Shown here piece by piece: positions 51,893-60,210 of a DNA stretch of 64,000 nucleotides. This DNA comes from Longimicrobiales bacterium (GTDB lineage Bacteria; Gemmatimonadota; Gemmatimonadetes; Longimicrobiales; Gaopeijiaceae), in NCBI GenBank assembly GCA_958295645.1, contig OY282361.1, forward strand, positions 580,927-644,926, read 5' to 3'. Numbering within the stretch: position 1 is the first letter of the stretch; each line of letters opens with the position of its first letter. Made by a program: the position numbers and the translations under genes. Under the pieces are notes generated by a model. The model saw only the letters and a program-made list of their open reading frames with translations. It was not told the origin of the DNA and searched no databases.

Positions 51893-53829
51893 CGGTTGCG
51901 GTCCTGGCCGTCTTGGCGCTGGCGGCCGGCTTTGCCACCTGGGTCTACTTGCGCTGGGAGCTGGCTGTGCGCAGCCGCCCCCTCCTGCTGGCCGCCCGGC
52001 TGGCGGCGCTCGCGAGCTTGGCCGCGATCCTGTGGAATCCGGAGGGGGGCCGCTGGGCCGGAGGCGGCGCGGCGACTCGCTTCGTGATCCTCGACGCCAG
52101 CCTCTCGATGACGGCACGGACCCCGGACGGCGTTGCGGTCTGGGACGGCGCGGCGGCACGCGCCCAGGCGCTGGCGGCCGAGGGCGCTCGCGTTCTGTTG
52201 GCTGGCGGCGGCGTGCGCGCGGTCGCGGGCGATTCGCTTGGCATGGCGGCGCCGGCGGGCGTGGAGTCGTTGCTGGCCCCGGCCGTGGCGGTCGCGGCCG
52301 AAGCGGGCGCGCACGAGATCGTCGTGCTCACGGACGGGCGGTTGCAGGACCCCGTAGCCGCGGTCTCGGCCGCCCGAAGGCTGGGGGTCGGGCTGGCGGC
52401 CGACACGGTCTGGGGCGGGAGAGCCGCGGCCGCCCAGTTGGGATTGGCCCGCCTGGCCGTGCCCGCGGCGGCGGAGGGGGGCGTGCCGGTCGCTGGACGG
52501 GTCGAAGTCCAGGGAGACTGGGGTGCGGACTCGGTGGCGGTGTCGGTCTCGGTCGACGGCGCGGCACGCCGAGTTCTCTGGCTGAGCGGCGAGGCGGGCC
52601 CGGGGATGCGCTCTGCCGACTTCTCGCTCGGCGGGATGTCCCCCGGAGAGCGCCGCCTCTCGGCGCGCATCGAACACGAAGACGCCTTCCCGGCCGACGA
52701 CGAGCGCCTGGCGACTGTGCGCATCGACCCGGAGGAGACCGGCATTCTCCTGGTCGCCTGGTCGCCCGGCTGGGAGCCGCGGTTTCTCCTGCCCGTTCTG
52801 AAGCAGGTCACCGGACTGCCGGTGCGGGGGTTCCTGCGCACGGGCGCGGACCGGTACCACGCCATGGACCCGTCGGGGGAAGGGGCTGGAGGGGCCGTCG
52901 GCGGCTCCGCGATGCGCTCCCTCGTTCAGCAGGCGGGGCTGGTCGTGGCGGTAGGCGTGGACGAGTCCAACCGCGCGATCGTGGAGGCGGCGGCCGGTCG
53001 TGCGCGCCGCCTGGTGGTCTTCGCGAGGGACGTGGCCGGGGCGGCGGCGGGCGGCGTGGTCGCTCGCGGCCCCGTGGCGGGCGAGTGGTACGTGGAGGAG
53101 GCGCCGCCGTCGCCTGTGGCGGGGGACTTGGCGGGCGTTTCCTGGCAGGGTCTGCCGCCGCTGGCGGGCCTCCTGCCCGCCGAGGAGGGGCGGGGGCGGG
53201 TCGCGCTTGCCGCTCGCCGAACGGGGGACGACGGGACGCAGCCGGTCTTGGTGCTGCGCGAGACGGAGGGTCGGCGCGTGGCCACGGCGCTGGCCGGCGG
53301 CTTCTGGCGCTGGGCTTTTCGCGACGGGCGGCCCCGGGAGGCGTACCGGCGGCTGTGGGCCGCGGTCGGCGGCTGGGCGGTTGCCGGCGCGCCGCCGCCG
53401 CCGGGCTCGCGGGTGCGGCCTGCGCAAGACGTCGTGCCTCGGGGCGCCCCCGTTCGCTGGCGCGCGGGGAGCGCGGCGGGAGGCGAGATGGCGTTGACGG
53501 TCTCCGCTCCGGGCGGTCCTCCCGTGCTGGACACGGCGCTGGCGGTTTCCGGTTCGGGGGCGCTCTCCACGCCCGCGTTCCCGCCGGGCGAGTACGAGTA
53601 CCGCGCCGTCTCGGCAGCCGACACCACGAGGGGCCGGTTCGAGGTCGAGCAGTTCACCGGCGAAATGCTGCGCCCGGTCGTGGACCTGGCCATGCTGTCG
53701 GCGCCCTCGCCCGCCGGTGCGGGAGGACGGGGCGCCCGCCCGCTCCGCACGTCGCCGGTTCCCTATTTTCTAGTCCTCGCGGTTCTGTGCGCCGAATGGA
53801 TCGGACGGAGGCGCGCCGGGTTGCGGTAG
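51889..53829 (+). CDS. VWA-like membrane protein of unknown function, proposed CTG start
   Basis: 646 residues if started at the CTG overlapping the M23 gene stop (CTGA), with GGGGAG eight bases upstream; the first conventional start (TTG, 51913) would leave only half of the first helix. Two N-terminal helices ('TVAVLAVLALAAGFATWVYL' and 'LLAARLAALASLAAILW') lead into a von Willebrand A-like domain with a MIDAS-type 'ILDASLSMTA' (about 66-75) and 'VVLTDGRL'. The rest is beta-rich with 'GILLVAWSPGWEPRFLLPVL', and a final helix 'PYFLVLAVLCAEWIG'. The layout is like BatA/BatB-type or DUF4159-neighbour membrane proteins, but I cannot name a family. Cell-envelope role inferred from location. Confidence 0.7.
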   Translation: MTVAVLAVLALAAGFATWVYLRWELAVRSRPLLLAARLAALASLAAILWNPEGGRWAGGGAATRFVILDASLSMTARTPDGVAVWDGAAARAQALAAEGARVLLAGGGVRAVAGDSLGMAAPAGVESLLAPAVAVAAEAGAHEIVVLTDGRLQDPVAAVSAARRLGVGLAADTVWGGRAAAAQLGLARLAVPAAAEGGVPVAGRVEVQGDWGADSVAVSVSVDGAARRVLWLSGEAGPGMRSADFSLGGMSPGERRLSARIEHEDAFPADDERLATVRIDPEETGILLVAWSPGWEPRFLLPVLKQVTGLPVRGFLRTGADRYHAMDPSGEGAGGAVGGSAMRSLVQQAGLVVAVGVDESNRAIVEAAAGRARRLVVFARDVAGAAAGGVVARGPVAGEWYVEEAPPSPVAGDLAGVSWQGLPPLAGLLPAEEGRGRVALAARRTGDDGTQPVLVLRETEGRRVATALAGGFWRWAFRDGRPREAYRRLWAAVGGWAVAGAPPPPGSRVRPAQDVVPRGAPVRWRAGSAAGGEMALTVSAPGGPPVLDTALAVSGSGALSTPAFPPGEYEYRAVSAADTTRGRFEVEQFTGEMLRPVVDLAMLSAPSPAGAGGRGARPLRTSPVPYFLVLAVLCAEWIGRRRAGLR

Positions 53830-53882
53830 CGGGCGCCGCCGCCGGCGTCCCGGAGCACTCCTCTCGAGGCAAGGACCGGCCC

Positions 53883-54791
53883 ATGCGCGCTCTTCGCGGC
53901 GAGAAACGAAGCAAGTCCGGCCGCTCGGCGTTGCGGCGACTGCTGGCCCGGGCGCTCTCGCCGTCCTTTCGCCGCATCGACGAGGCGACTCTGGAGGAGA
54001 TCGAAGAGCGCCTGATCATGGCCGACTTCGGCGTCGAGGCCGCCATGCGCTGCGTCGAGGCGGTGGAGGCCTCCGTTCGGAAGGGCGAGTCCGCGCGGGA
54101 GCCTCTCGCCGCGGAGCTCCGCACCATTCTGGGCCACGAACGCGCCGAGCCCCTCGCCGTCGCCGCCCGCCCGCCGACCGTGCACTTGCTCGTCGGCGTC
54201 AACGGCGCCGGCAAGACCACCACGGCCGGCAAGCTCGCAGCCGGGCTCGCGGCGGACGGCGGCCAGTCGGTGATCCTGGCGGCCGCCGACACCTACCGCG
54301 CGGGCGCCGCCGAGCAGCTCGAACGCTGGGCCGAGCGCGTCGGCGCGGGCTTCGTGCGCGGACAACCGGGCGGCGACCCCGCGGCCGTGGCCTTCGACGC
54401 GATCGACGCCGCCAAGGCGCGCGGGGCGGACGCCGTCCTCGTGGACACCGCAGGCCGCCTCCACACGCAGGAGGGCCTCATGGCGGAACTCGCCAAGATC
54501 GATCGGGTCGTCCGCGCGCAGCACCCGGATGCGCCGCAGGAGACTCTGCTCGTGCTGGACGCCACCGCCGGCCAGAACAGCTTGGTCCAGGCCCGAGCGT
54601 TCTCCAAGGCCGTGGCGGTCAGCGGCGTAGTCCTCGCCAAGATGGACTCGACGGCGCGCGGAGGCGTCGCCGTGGCCCTGAAGCAGGAGCTGGGCCTCTC
54701 CGTGCGGCTGGTCGGCGTCGGCGAAGGCCTCGGCGACCTCGAAGTCTTCGATCCAGAAGACTTCGTGCAAGGAGCTCTTGCGGCCCCATGA
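53883..54791 (+). CDS. ftsY: FtsY, signal recognition particle receptor GTPase
   Basis: 302 residues from the ATG at 53883, with AAGGA eight bases upstream. The N domain ('FRRIDEATLEEIEERLIMAD') is followed by the SRP G domain: 'LLVGVNGAGKTTTAGKLA' (P-loop at about 103-110), 'LAAADTYRAGAAEQLERWA', 'VLVDTAGRLHTQEGLMAEL', 'VLDATAGQNSLVQA' and 'VLAKMDSTARGGVA', ending 'LGDLEVFDPEDFVQGAL'. It lacks a long acidic N-terminal domain, as in many non-enteric bacteria. It docks translating ribosomes with SRP at the membrane. It ends within a repeat preceding recG. Confidence 0.95.
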   Translation: MRALRGEKRSKSGRSALRRLLARALSPSFRRIDEATLEEIEERLIMADFGVEAAMRCVEAVEASVRKGESAREPLAAELRTILGHERAEPLAVAARPPTVHLLVGVNGAGKTTTAGKLAAGLAADGGQSVILAAADTYRAGAAEQLERWAERVGAGFVRGQPGGDPAAVAFDAIDAAKARGADAVLVDTAGRLHTQEGLMAELAKIDRVVRAQHPDAPQETLLVLDATAGQNSLVQARAFSKAVAVSGVVLAKMDSTARGGVAVALKQELGLSVRLVGVGEGLGDLEVFDPEDFVQGALAAP

Positions 54792-54930
54792 GCGCCGCGC
54801 CGTTCCCATCCCCGGCGCCAACGCCCCCATGCGCGCCGCGTCAGCGTCCCCGCGCCGCCGCCATCCGCCCCATGCGCCCCCCCCCGTCCCCGCTCCCGGC
54901 GCCAACGCCCCCATGAGCGCCGCGCCGTCC
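54785..54930 (+). repeat. Duplicated ftsY-recG junction repeat
   Basis: The block ATGAGCGCCGCGCCGT, followed by a C-rich stretch, occurs at 54788 (where its ATGA overlaps the ftsY stop) and again at 54913 (the recG start), 125 bp apart. GGCGCCAACGCCCCCATG also occurs twice (ending at about 54834 and 54915). The first ATG is out of frame with recG. The block looks like a local duplication that moved the original overlapping recG start downstream. Confidence 0.55.
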
Positions 54931-57006
54931 CCGCTCCCGGCGCTCGGCCCGCTCGACAAGCCCGTCGGCTTCCTCAAGGGGGTGGGTCCGAGGTGGGCCG
55001 AGGCGCTGGGCCGCATGGGCATCCTGTGCGCGCGCGACCTCCTCTATCACGCCCCTCGCGACTACGACGACGCCTCGACCGTGACCCCGGCGGCGCTCGC
55101 GACCGTCGGAGCGGACGTGGCCGTCGTCGGCAGAATTCGCAACACCGGCGTCGTCCCAACGCGCTCCGGACTCAAGATCTTCCAAGCCGTCTTGGAGGAC
55201 GACAGCGGCGCCGTCACCTGTTCTTGGCCGGGGCAGCCGTGGGTCGGCCGAACCCTGCGCAAGGGCGACCGGCTCCTGGTGCGCGGCCCGGTCAAGTTCT
55301 TTCACGGACGCCAGATTCAGCCGCGCGAACACGCCGTGCTGAGCCGCGACGGCCAGGCCGCCAACGAAGGCAAGGTCTTCGTCGTGTATCCCGCCTCCGA
55401 AGACGTCCCGCAGTGGTTCCTGCGCCGCACGATCGGGCGCAACCTGGATTGGCTCGTTCAGCAGGCCCGCCAGGAGGAGTTCCTGGAACCGAAGGAGCGC
55501 GCCGCTCTCGACCTGATGGAATCGGCGGCGGCCCTCGAAGCCCTCCATCGCCCCCGCGCCCGCGCCGACACGGAGCCCGCCCGCCGCCGGCTCGCCTTCG
55601 ACGAACTCTTCTTCGAGCAGCTCCTCCAGGCGCGCGCCAGGCACGACGCGACCCGCGCCAAGCCGGGCATCGCCTTCGAACGCAGCAACGAACTCGTCAA
55701 GCGCCTGTACGAGTCGCTTCCGTTCGCGCTCACCAAGGCGCAGATCGGAGCGCTGCGCGAGATCATGGCCGACATGAGTTCCGAGAGGCGCATGAACCGC
55801 ATGCTTCAGGGCGACGTCGGATCGGGCAAGACGGTGGTGGCGCTCTTCGCGATGCTCCGCGCCGTCGAAGCCGGCTACCAGGCGGCGCTCATGGCCCCGA
55901 CGGAAATCCTGGCCGAGCAGCACGCCCGCAGCGTGGCCAAGCTTCTGGGAGACCTGCCGGTGGAAGCAGCAACGATGACGGGGTCGGCCGCGGGCCGTCG
56001 CAGAGAAAAGGAACGCGCGCACGTGGCGTCGGGCCGCGCCCGGTTGGCGATCGGGACCCACGCGCTCATTCAGGAGGGCGTCGAGTTCGAGGCGCTGGGG
56101 CTGGTGGTGGTGGACGAACAGCACCGTTTCGGGGTGCGGCAACGCCTGGCCCTGGCCAACAGGGAGCCCTGGCCGGACCTGCTGGTCATGTCGGCCACGC
56201 CGATCCCGCGGTCCATGTCCATGGCCCTGCACGGCGACATGGACATGAGCGTCATGGACGAACTGCCCGCCGGGCGCCGGCCCGTGACGACTCGGGTGGT
56301 GCGCTCCGCCGAGCGAGAGGGCGTGCTGGCCGAGGTCGCGCGCGCCGTGGCCGAGGGACGGCAGGCCTACTTGGTCTACCCGGCGATCGAGGAGCAGGAG
56401 AGGGACGGGCTGCCGTCGGCCGAGGCCGCCTTCGAGCGCCTGAAGGACGCCGAGTTCGCTGGACGAAGGCTGGCCCTGCTTCACGGACGGCTTCCGGGCG
56501 CGGAGAAGGATCGCATCATGCGCGCCTTCCAAGCGGGCCGAATCGACGTCCTGGTGGCCACGACCGTCGTGGAGGTGGGCGTGGACGTGCCCAACGCCAC
56601 GGTCATGGTCGTCGAGCAGGCGGAGCGCTTCGGGCTCTCCCAGCTGCACCAGCTGCGCGGACGGATAGGGCGGGGGACAGAGGCCGGGCTGTGCGTGCTG
56701 ATCTCGGACGGCGCGGAGGAACGCCTAGGCGTGCTGGCGCGCACCACCGACGGCTTCGAGATCGCCTCCGAAGATCTGCGCCTGCGAGGTCCCGGCGACC
56801 TCTTCGGCGCTCAGCAGCACGGCCACGCCGTCAAGCTCAAGTTCGCCGACCTGTTTCAGGACCGCGACCTCCTCCAGTTGGCCCAAGAACGCGCCCGGGG
56901 CATCGTGGACGCCGATCCGGCGCTGGCGGCCAAGCGCAACCAGATCCTCCTCGCATGTCTTCAGCGCCGCTGCCGAGACCGCGCCGGCCTCTTCGGCGTC
57001 GGGTGA
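54913..57006 (+). CDS. recG: ATP-dependent DNA helicase RecG
   Basis: 697 residues from the ATG at 54913 (MSAAPSPLPALGPLDKPVGF); a GTG/ATG-like extension to 54778 is read from repeat DNA. The wedge (OB-fold) domain has 'FLKGVGPRWAEALGRMGI', 'DLLYHAPRDYDD' and 'YPASEDVPQWFLRRTI'. The helicase core shows 'MLQGDVGSGKTVVALFAML' (Walker A at about 300), 'APTEILAEQHARS', 'VVVDEQHRFGVRQR' (about 400), 'VMSATPIPRSMSMALHGDMD', 'VATTVVEVGVDVPNATVMV' and the TRG motif region 'QLHQLRGRIGRG'. It remodels stalled replication forks and Holliday junctions. It is the end of the division-cluster transcript unless it reads into asnS. Confidence 0.95.
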   Translation: MSAAPSPLPALGPLDKPVGFLKGVGPRWAEALGRMGILCARDLLYHAPRDYDDASTVTPAALATVGADVAVVGRIRNTGVVPTRSGLKIFQAVLEDDSGAVTCSWPGQPWVGRTLRKGDRLLVRGPVKFFHGRQIQPREHAVLSRDGQAANEGKVFVVYPASEDVPQWFLRRTIGRNLDWLVQQARQEEFLEPKERAALDLMESAAALEALHRPRARADTEPARRRLAFDELFFEQLLQARARHDATRAKPGIAFERSNELVKRLYESLPFALTKAQIGALREIMADMSSERRMNRMLQGDVGSGKTVVALFAMLRAVEAGYQAALMAPTEILAEQHARSVAKLLGDLPVEAATMTGSAAGRRREKERAHVASGRARLAIGTHALIQEGVEFEALGLVVVDEQHRFGVRQRLALANREPWPDLLVMSATPIPRSMSMALHGDMDMSVMDELPAGRRPVTTRVVRSAEREGVLAEVARAVAEGRQAYLVYPAIEEQERDGLPSAEAAFERLKDAEFAGRRLALLHGRLPGAEKDRIMRAFQAGRIDVLVATTVVEVGVDVPNATVMVVEQAERFGLSQLHQLRGRIGRGTEAGLCVLISDGAEERLGVLARTTDGFEIASEDLRLRGPGDLFGAQQHGHAVKLKFADLFQDRDLLQLAQERARGIVDADPALAAKRNQILLACLQRRCRDRAGLFGVG

Positions 57007-57031
57007 CCCGGCCTGGCGGGCGACGGCCTGG

Positions 57032-57061
57032 TTGACAGCAACGCCTCCTCGGCGGGATCAT
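57032..57061 (+). promoter_or_regulatory. Sigma-70-like promoter for asnS
   Basis: A consensus TTGACA at 57032-57037 and GATCAT at 57056-57061 are separated by 18 bases, 49 bp before the asnS ATG. The -35 is perfect and the -10 is moderate. It supports independent transcription of asnS and argues against the TTG at 57032 as a translation start. Confidence 0.5.
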
Positions 57062-57109
57062 TTGCCTCTCCCGGCTCGCCGCCCTCCCGGCACGCAACCC
57101 AGCGCTCCC

Positions 57110-58498
57110 ATGGTCCCACCTCCCAAGCAGGACGACACGGCCGCCGCTCCGCCAGCGGCTCGGCCAAGTCGCCCGCAGACGCCCGAGGCGGGCGAATCGC
57201 AGGCTCCGATCTCCTGCCTCGTCAAGGATCTGGGCGCCGTGGTGGGCCGCATGGCAACGGTTTCCGGCTGGGTGGAGACGGTGCGCGCGCACAAGAACGT
57301 GGCCTTCGTGATGCTTCGCGACGGCACGGGAGTCGTGCAGGCCGTAGTGGGGAGGAAGGACGTCTCCGCCGAGACGTGGGAACGCGCCGCGACCCTGGCG
57401 CAGGAAGCCTGCGTCCTCCTGGCCGGGACGATCCGGGCGGATCCGCGTTCGCCGGGCGGCTTCGAGATGGGCGTCTCCGGCATCGACGTGGCGGGGGCGA
57501 GCGACGACTACCCCTTGCAGCCCAAGGAGCACGGCGTCGAGTTCCTGCTGGACCATCGTCATCTCTGGCTGCGGTCAAGCCGGCAGCGCGCCGGGCTTCG
57601 GGTCCGCGCGGAGGTGGAGCAGGCCATCCACGACTTCCTGTACGAGAACGAATTCGTGCGCGTGGACACCCCCATCCTCACCGGCGCGATCGGCGAGTCT
57701 GCCGGCGCCCTGTTCGAGACCGACTACTTCGGACAGCGCGCCTTCCTGGCCCAGACCGGACAGCTCTACGTCGAGTGCGCCTGCCCGGCGTTCCGAAAGG
57801 TCTATTGCTTCGGCCCCACCTTCCGGGCGGAAAAGTCGAAGACCCGCCGCCACCTGACCGAATTCTGGATGGTCGAGCCCGAAGTCGCCTTCGCGGATTC
57901 CGACGAGAACATGGATCTGCAGGAGGCCTTCGTCTCCTACGTCGTCCGCCGGGCGCTGGAGCGATGCGAAAAGGAGCTGGCGACGCTCGAAAGGGACACG
58001 ACCGCGCTGGAGGCGGTGGTTCCGCCCTTCCCGCGAATCAGCTACAGCGAGGCGGTCGAGCGTCTCGTCGCGGAGGGCCACCCCTTCGACTGGGGCGCCG
58101 ACCTGGGCGCGCCCGAGGAAAGGCGCGTCTCGAGCTGGTTCGGCAAGCCCGTCTTCGTGCACGACTATCCGAAGAGCGCCAAGGCGTTCTACATGAAGGA
58201 GAACCCGGCCGACCCCCGCACCGTGCTCTGCAACGACCTGCTGGCGCCGGAGGGCTACGGCGAGATCGTCGGCGGGAGCCAGCGCGAGGACGACCACGGA
58301 CGGCTGCTGGCGCGGATTCGCGAAGGGGACCTGCCCGAAGAGGCGTACGGATGGTACCTCGATCTGCGCAAGTTCGGGACCTTTCCGCACTCGGGCTTCG
58401 GGCTGGGCCTCGAACGCACGGTGGGGTGGATCACGGGCCGGCCGCACATTCGCGAGCTCGTCCCGTTCCCCCGAACCATCAACCGCTTAGCCCCCTGA
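57110..58498 (+). CDS. asnS: Asparaginyl-tRNA synthetase
   Basis: 462 residues from the ATG at 57110, downstream of the likely promoter. The first 40 residues are a Pro/Ala-rich extension. The OB-fold anticodon domain follows ('VSGWVETVRAHKNVAFVMLR'), then the class II catalytic core: 'FLLDHRHLWLRSSRQRAGLR', 'FVRVDTPILTGAIGESAGAL' (motif 1 region), 'FRAEKSKTRRHLTEFWMVEP' (motif 2) and 'GFGLGLERTVGWITG' (motif 3). The ending 'LVPFPRTINRLAP' and 'GESAGALFETDYFG' favour AsnRS over AspRS. It charges tRNA-Asn directly, so Asn-tRNA need not come from the GatCAB route alone. Confidence 0.93.
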   Translation: MVPPPKQDDTAAAPPAARPSRPQTPEAGESQAPISCLVKDLGAVVGRMATVSGWVETVRAHKNVAFVMLRDGTGVVQAVVGRKDVSAETWERAATLAQEACVLLAGTIRADPRSPGGFEMGVSGIDVAGASDDYPLQPKEHGVEFLLDHRHLWLRSSRQRAGLRVRAEVEQAIHDFLYENEFVRVDTPILTGAIGESAGALFETDYFGQRAFLAQTGQLYVECACPAFRKVYCFGPTFRAEKSKTRRHLTEFWMVEPEVAFADSDENMDLQEAFVSYVVRRALERCEKELATLERDTTALEAVVPPFPRISYSEAVERLVAEGHPFDWGADLGAPEERRVSSWFGKPVFVHDYPKSAKAFYMKENPADPRTVLCNDLLAPEGYGEIVGGSQREDDHGRLLARIREGDLPEEAYGWYLDLRKFGTFPHSGFGLGLERTVGWITGRPHIRELVPFPRTINRLAP

Positions 58499-58590
58499 CG
58501 ACGGGCCGCGCGGTCTCGGCTCCTCGCTTGCAGGCCCCCGGCGACCTGCCGGCCCCGGATTGCTTGCAGTCCGCCCGCCCCTGATCCGCA

Positions 58591-59706
58591 GTGGCGACCC
58601 TCGTCCTCGATCTCACGGATAAGCGGCCCATCTGGGCCTTCCCGGGATGGGCTCGCGACCGAATAGCAGGCGCGGTTCCGGAGGGATGGTCGGTGGCCGT
58701 GCTCGACGCCGAGGCGAGCGGGGCGGGGGACGGGATGCAGCGGACGCCGCCGGAACTCCTGGCCGAGGCGCACGACCTGCGCGTCTACGTGGGATACGGG
58801 GTCCCCGCCGAGCTCGTCGAGGCCGCCCCAGGCCTGGAATGGGCGCACTCCGGCGCGGCGGGCGTGACCTCTTCGTTGACCCCGGAGATGCTGTCCCGCC
58901 CGATCCGCTTCACCAACTCCGCCGGCATCCACGGACCGCCGGTGGCCGAGACGGCGCTGGCCGCGATGCTCCACTTCGCGCGCGGAATCGACCTCGCCGT
59001 GCAGGCGCAACGCGAAGGACGTTGGGGCGCGGAGGACTTCTGGGGCGTCGGCTCGCCGGTGGCGGAACTCGGCGCTGCCGTGGTCGGCGTGATCGGCTTC
59101 GGCGGCATCGGCCGCGAACTGGCGCGCCGTGCGCTGGGGATGGGCAGCCGGGTTCTCGCGCTCCGGCGCCTGGGAGGCCAGTCCGGCGCCCCCGCGTCCC
59201 CAACCGAACGCCTCGGCCCCGACGGGTTCTCCGCCGCCGAGCACGGGCGGATTGCCGGAGGCGCTTTCGACTCCGCGACGCGGCTCGAAGTCTCGGCAGG
59301 CGAAGAGGCGCTGAACCGCATCGTCGGCCTCGCCGACTACCTCGTGTTGGCGGCTCCGGAGACGCCTCTGACCCGCGGCATGATCGATCGCGGGCGCCTG
59401 TTCTCGATGAAGCCGGGCTCGGTCCTGGTGAACGTGGCTCGCGGCGCTCTCGTGGACGAGGACGCGTTGCTCGACGCGCTTGACTCAGGCCCTCTTCGGG
59501 GCGCTGCGCTCGACGTGTTCCGCAAGGAGCCGCTACTGCCCGGGCACCCGTTCTTCTCGCATCCGCGAGTCCTGATGACGCCGCACGTCTCGGCTACCAC
59601 GCCGCTCTACTGGAAGCGGCAGACCGAACTCGTCGCCGACAACATCGGCCGGTTCGTGCGCGGCGAACCGCTCCGAAACGTCGTGGACAAGCGCGAAGGC
59701 TACTGA
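58591..59706 (+). CDS. D-2-hydroxyacid dehydrogenase family protein
   Basis: 371 residues from a GTG. The substrate domain includes 'GLEWAHSGAAGVTSSLTPEM' and 'FTNSAGIHGPPVAETALAAM'. The NAD-binding domain has 'VVGVIGFGGIGRELARRALG' (about 168-187), 'ADYLVLAAPETPLTRGMIDR' and 'LVNVARGALVDEDALLDAL' with the catalytic Arg, 'LDVFRKEPLLPGH' with the Glu, and 'MTPHVSATTPLYW' with the His. Substrate within the family (glyoxylate, phosphoglycerate, phosphonates or others) cannot be assigned. An insert of about 35 residues follows the first Rossmann strand pair. The gene overlaps the convergent mazG by seven bases. Confidence 0.85.
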   Translation: MATLVLDLTDKRPIWAFPGWARDRIAGAVPEGWSVAVLDAEASGAGDGMQRTPPELLAEAHDLRVYVGYGVPAELVEAAPGLEWAHSGAAGVTSSLTPEMLSRPIRFTNSAGIHGPPVAETALAAMLHFARGIDLAVQAQREGRWGAEDFWGVGSPVAELGAAVVGVIGFGGIGRELARRALGMGSRVLALRRLGGQSGAPASPTERLGPDGFSAAEHGRIAGGAFDSATRLEVSAGEEALNRIVGLADYLVLAAPETPLTRGMIDRGRLFSMKPGSVLVNVARGALVDEDALLDALDSGPLRGAALDVFRKEPLLPGHPFFSHPRVLMTPHVSATTPLYWKRQTELVADNIGRFVRGEPLRNVVDKREGY

Positions 59707-60185
59707 TCCGGAGTTGCCGGCTGAACCGAGGCGGCAACGCCCCCGCCACGGCCTTCCATCTCCTTCACTTCGTCCCAGAGCTGGTCCAATCGTTCCAAGG
59801 CGGCGCCCGGCATTGCGATTCCACGCGCCCCGGCCAGCTCCTCGACCGCGCGAAACCGCCGCTCGAACTTGCGGGTGGCCTGCAACAAGGCCGTCCGAGG
59901 CTCCACGCCCACGGCGCGCGCCAAATTGACGACCGCAAAGAGCAGGTCGCCGACTTCCTCTTCCAGAGCCTCCCTAGCACCGCCTCCGTGCAACAAGCCG
60001 GCCACCTCGCCCGTCTCCTCGCGCACGCAGGCCAGAGGACCGACCGCATCCGGCCAGTCGAACCCCTTCGCGCCCGCCCTCTCCTGCGCCTCGAACGCTT
60101 GAACCAGCGCCGAGCCACGGCCCTCTCCCTGCCCGCAAGGCCGACTCGCGATCAGTGCGCCTCGTTGGGATGCAAATGCGGTCAT
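59700..60185 (-). CDS. MazG-family nucleotide pyrophosphohydrolase, C-terminal half only
   Basis: 161 residues from the ATG at 60185. The visible domain matches the C-terminal half of MazG: 'VQAFEAQERAGAKGFDWPDA', 'LACVREETGEVAGLL', 'EALEEEVGDLLFAVVNLARA', 'LLQATRKFERRFRAVEELA' and 'LERLDQLWDEVKEME'. The EExxE and ExxD residues that bind magnesium and NTP are present, so it may be active. Full-length MazG has about 260 residues with a second such domain in front; that half is absent, and the upstream DNA has only a 33-residue membrane peptide. The first 30 residues ('MTAFASQRGALIASRPCGQG') are unlike MazG. It may be a truncated or single-domain form. Confidence 0.75.
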   Translation of the reverse strand: MTAFASQRGALIASRPCGQGEGRGSALVQAFEAQERAGAKGFDWPDAVGPLACVREETGEVAGLLHGGGAREALEEEVGDLLFAVVNLARAVGVEPRTALLQATRKFERRFRAVEELAGARGIAMPGAALERLDQLWDEVKEMEGRGGGVAASVQPATPDQ

Positions 60186-60210
60186 GCAACTGACGAAATT
60201 CTCGCTGCCA

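Noticed and set aside
54778-54912. Longer RecG start at 54778
   Set aside because: The extra 45 residues are read from duplicated C-rich spacer and overlap the ftsY end out of frame; the ATG at 54913 matches family length.
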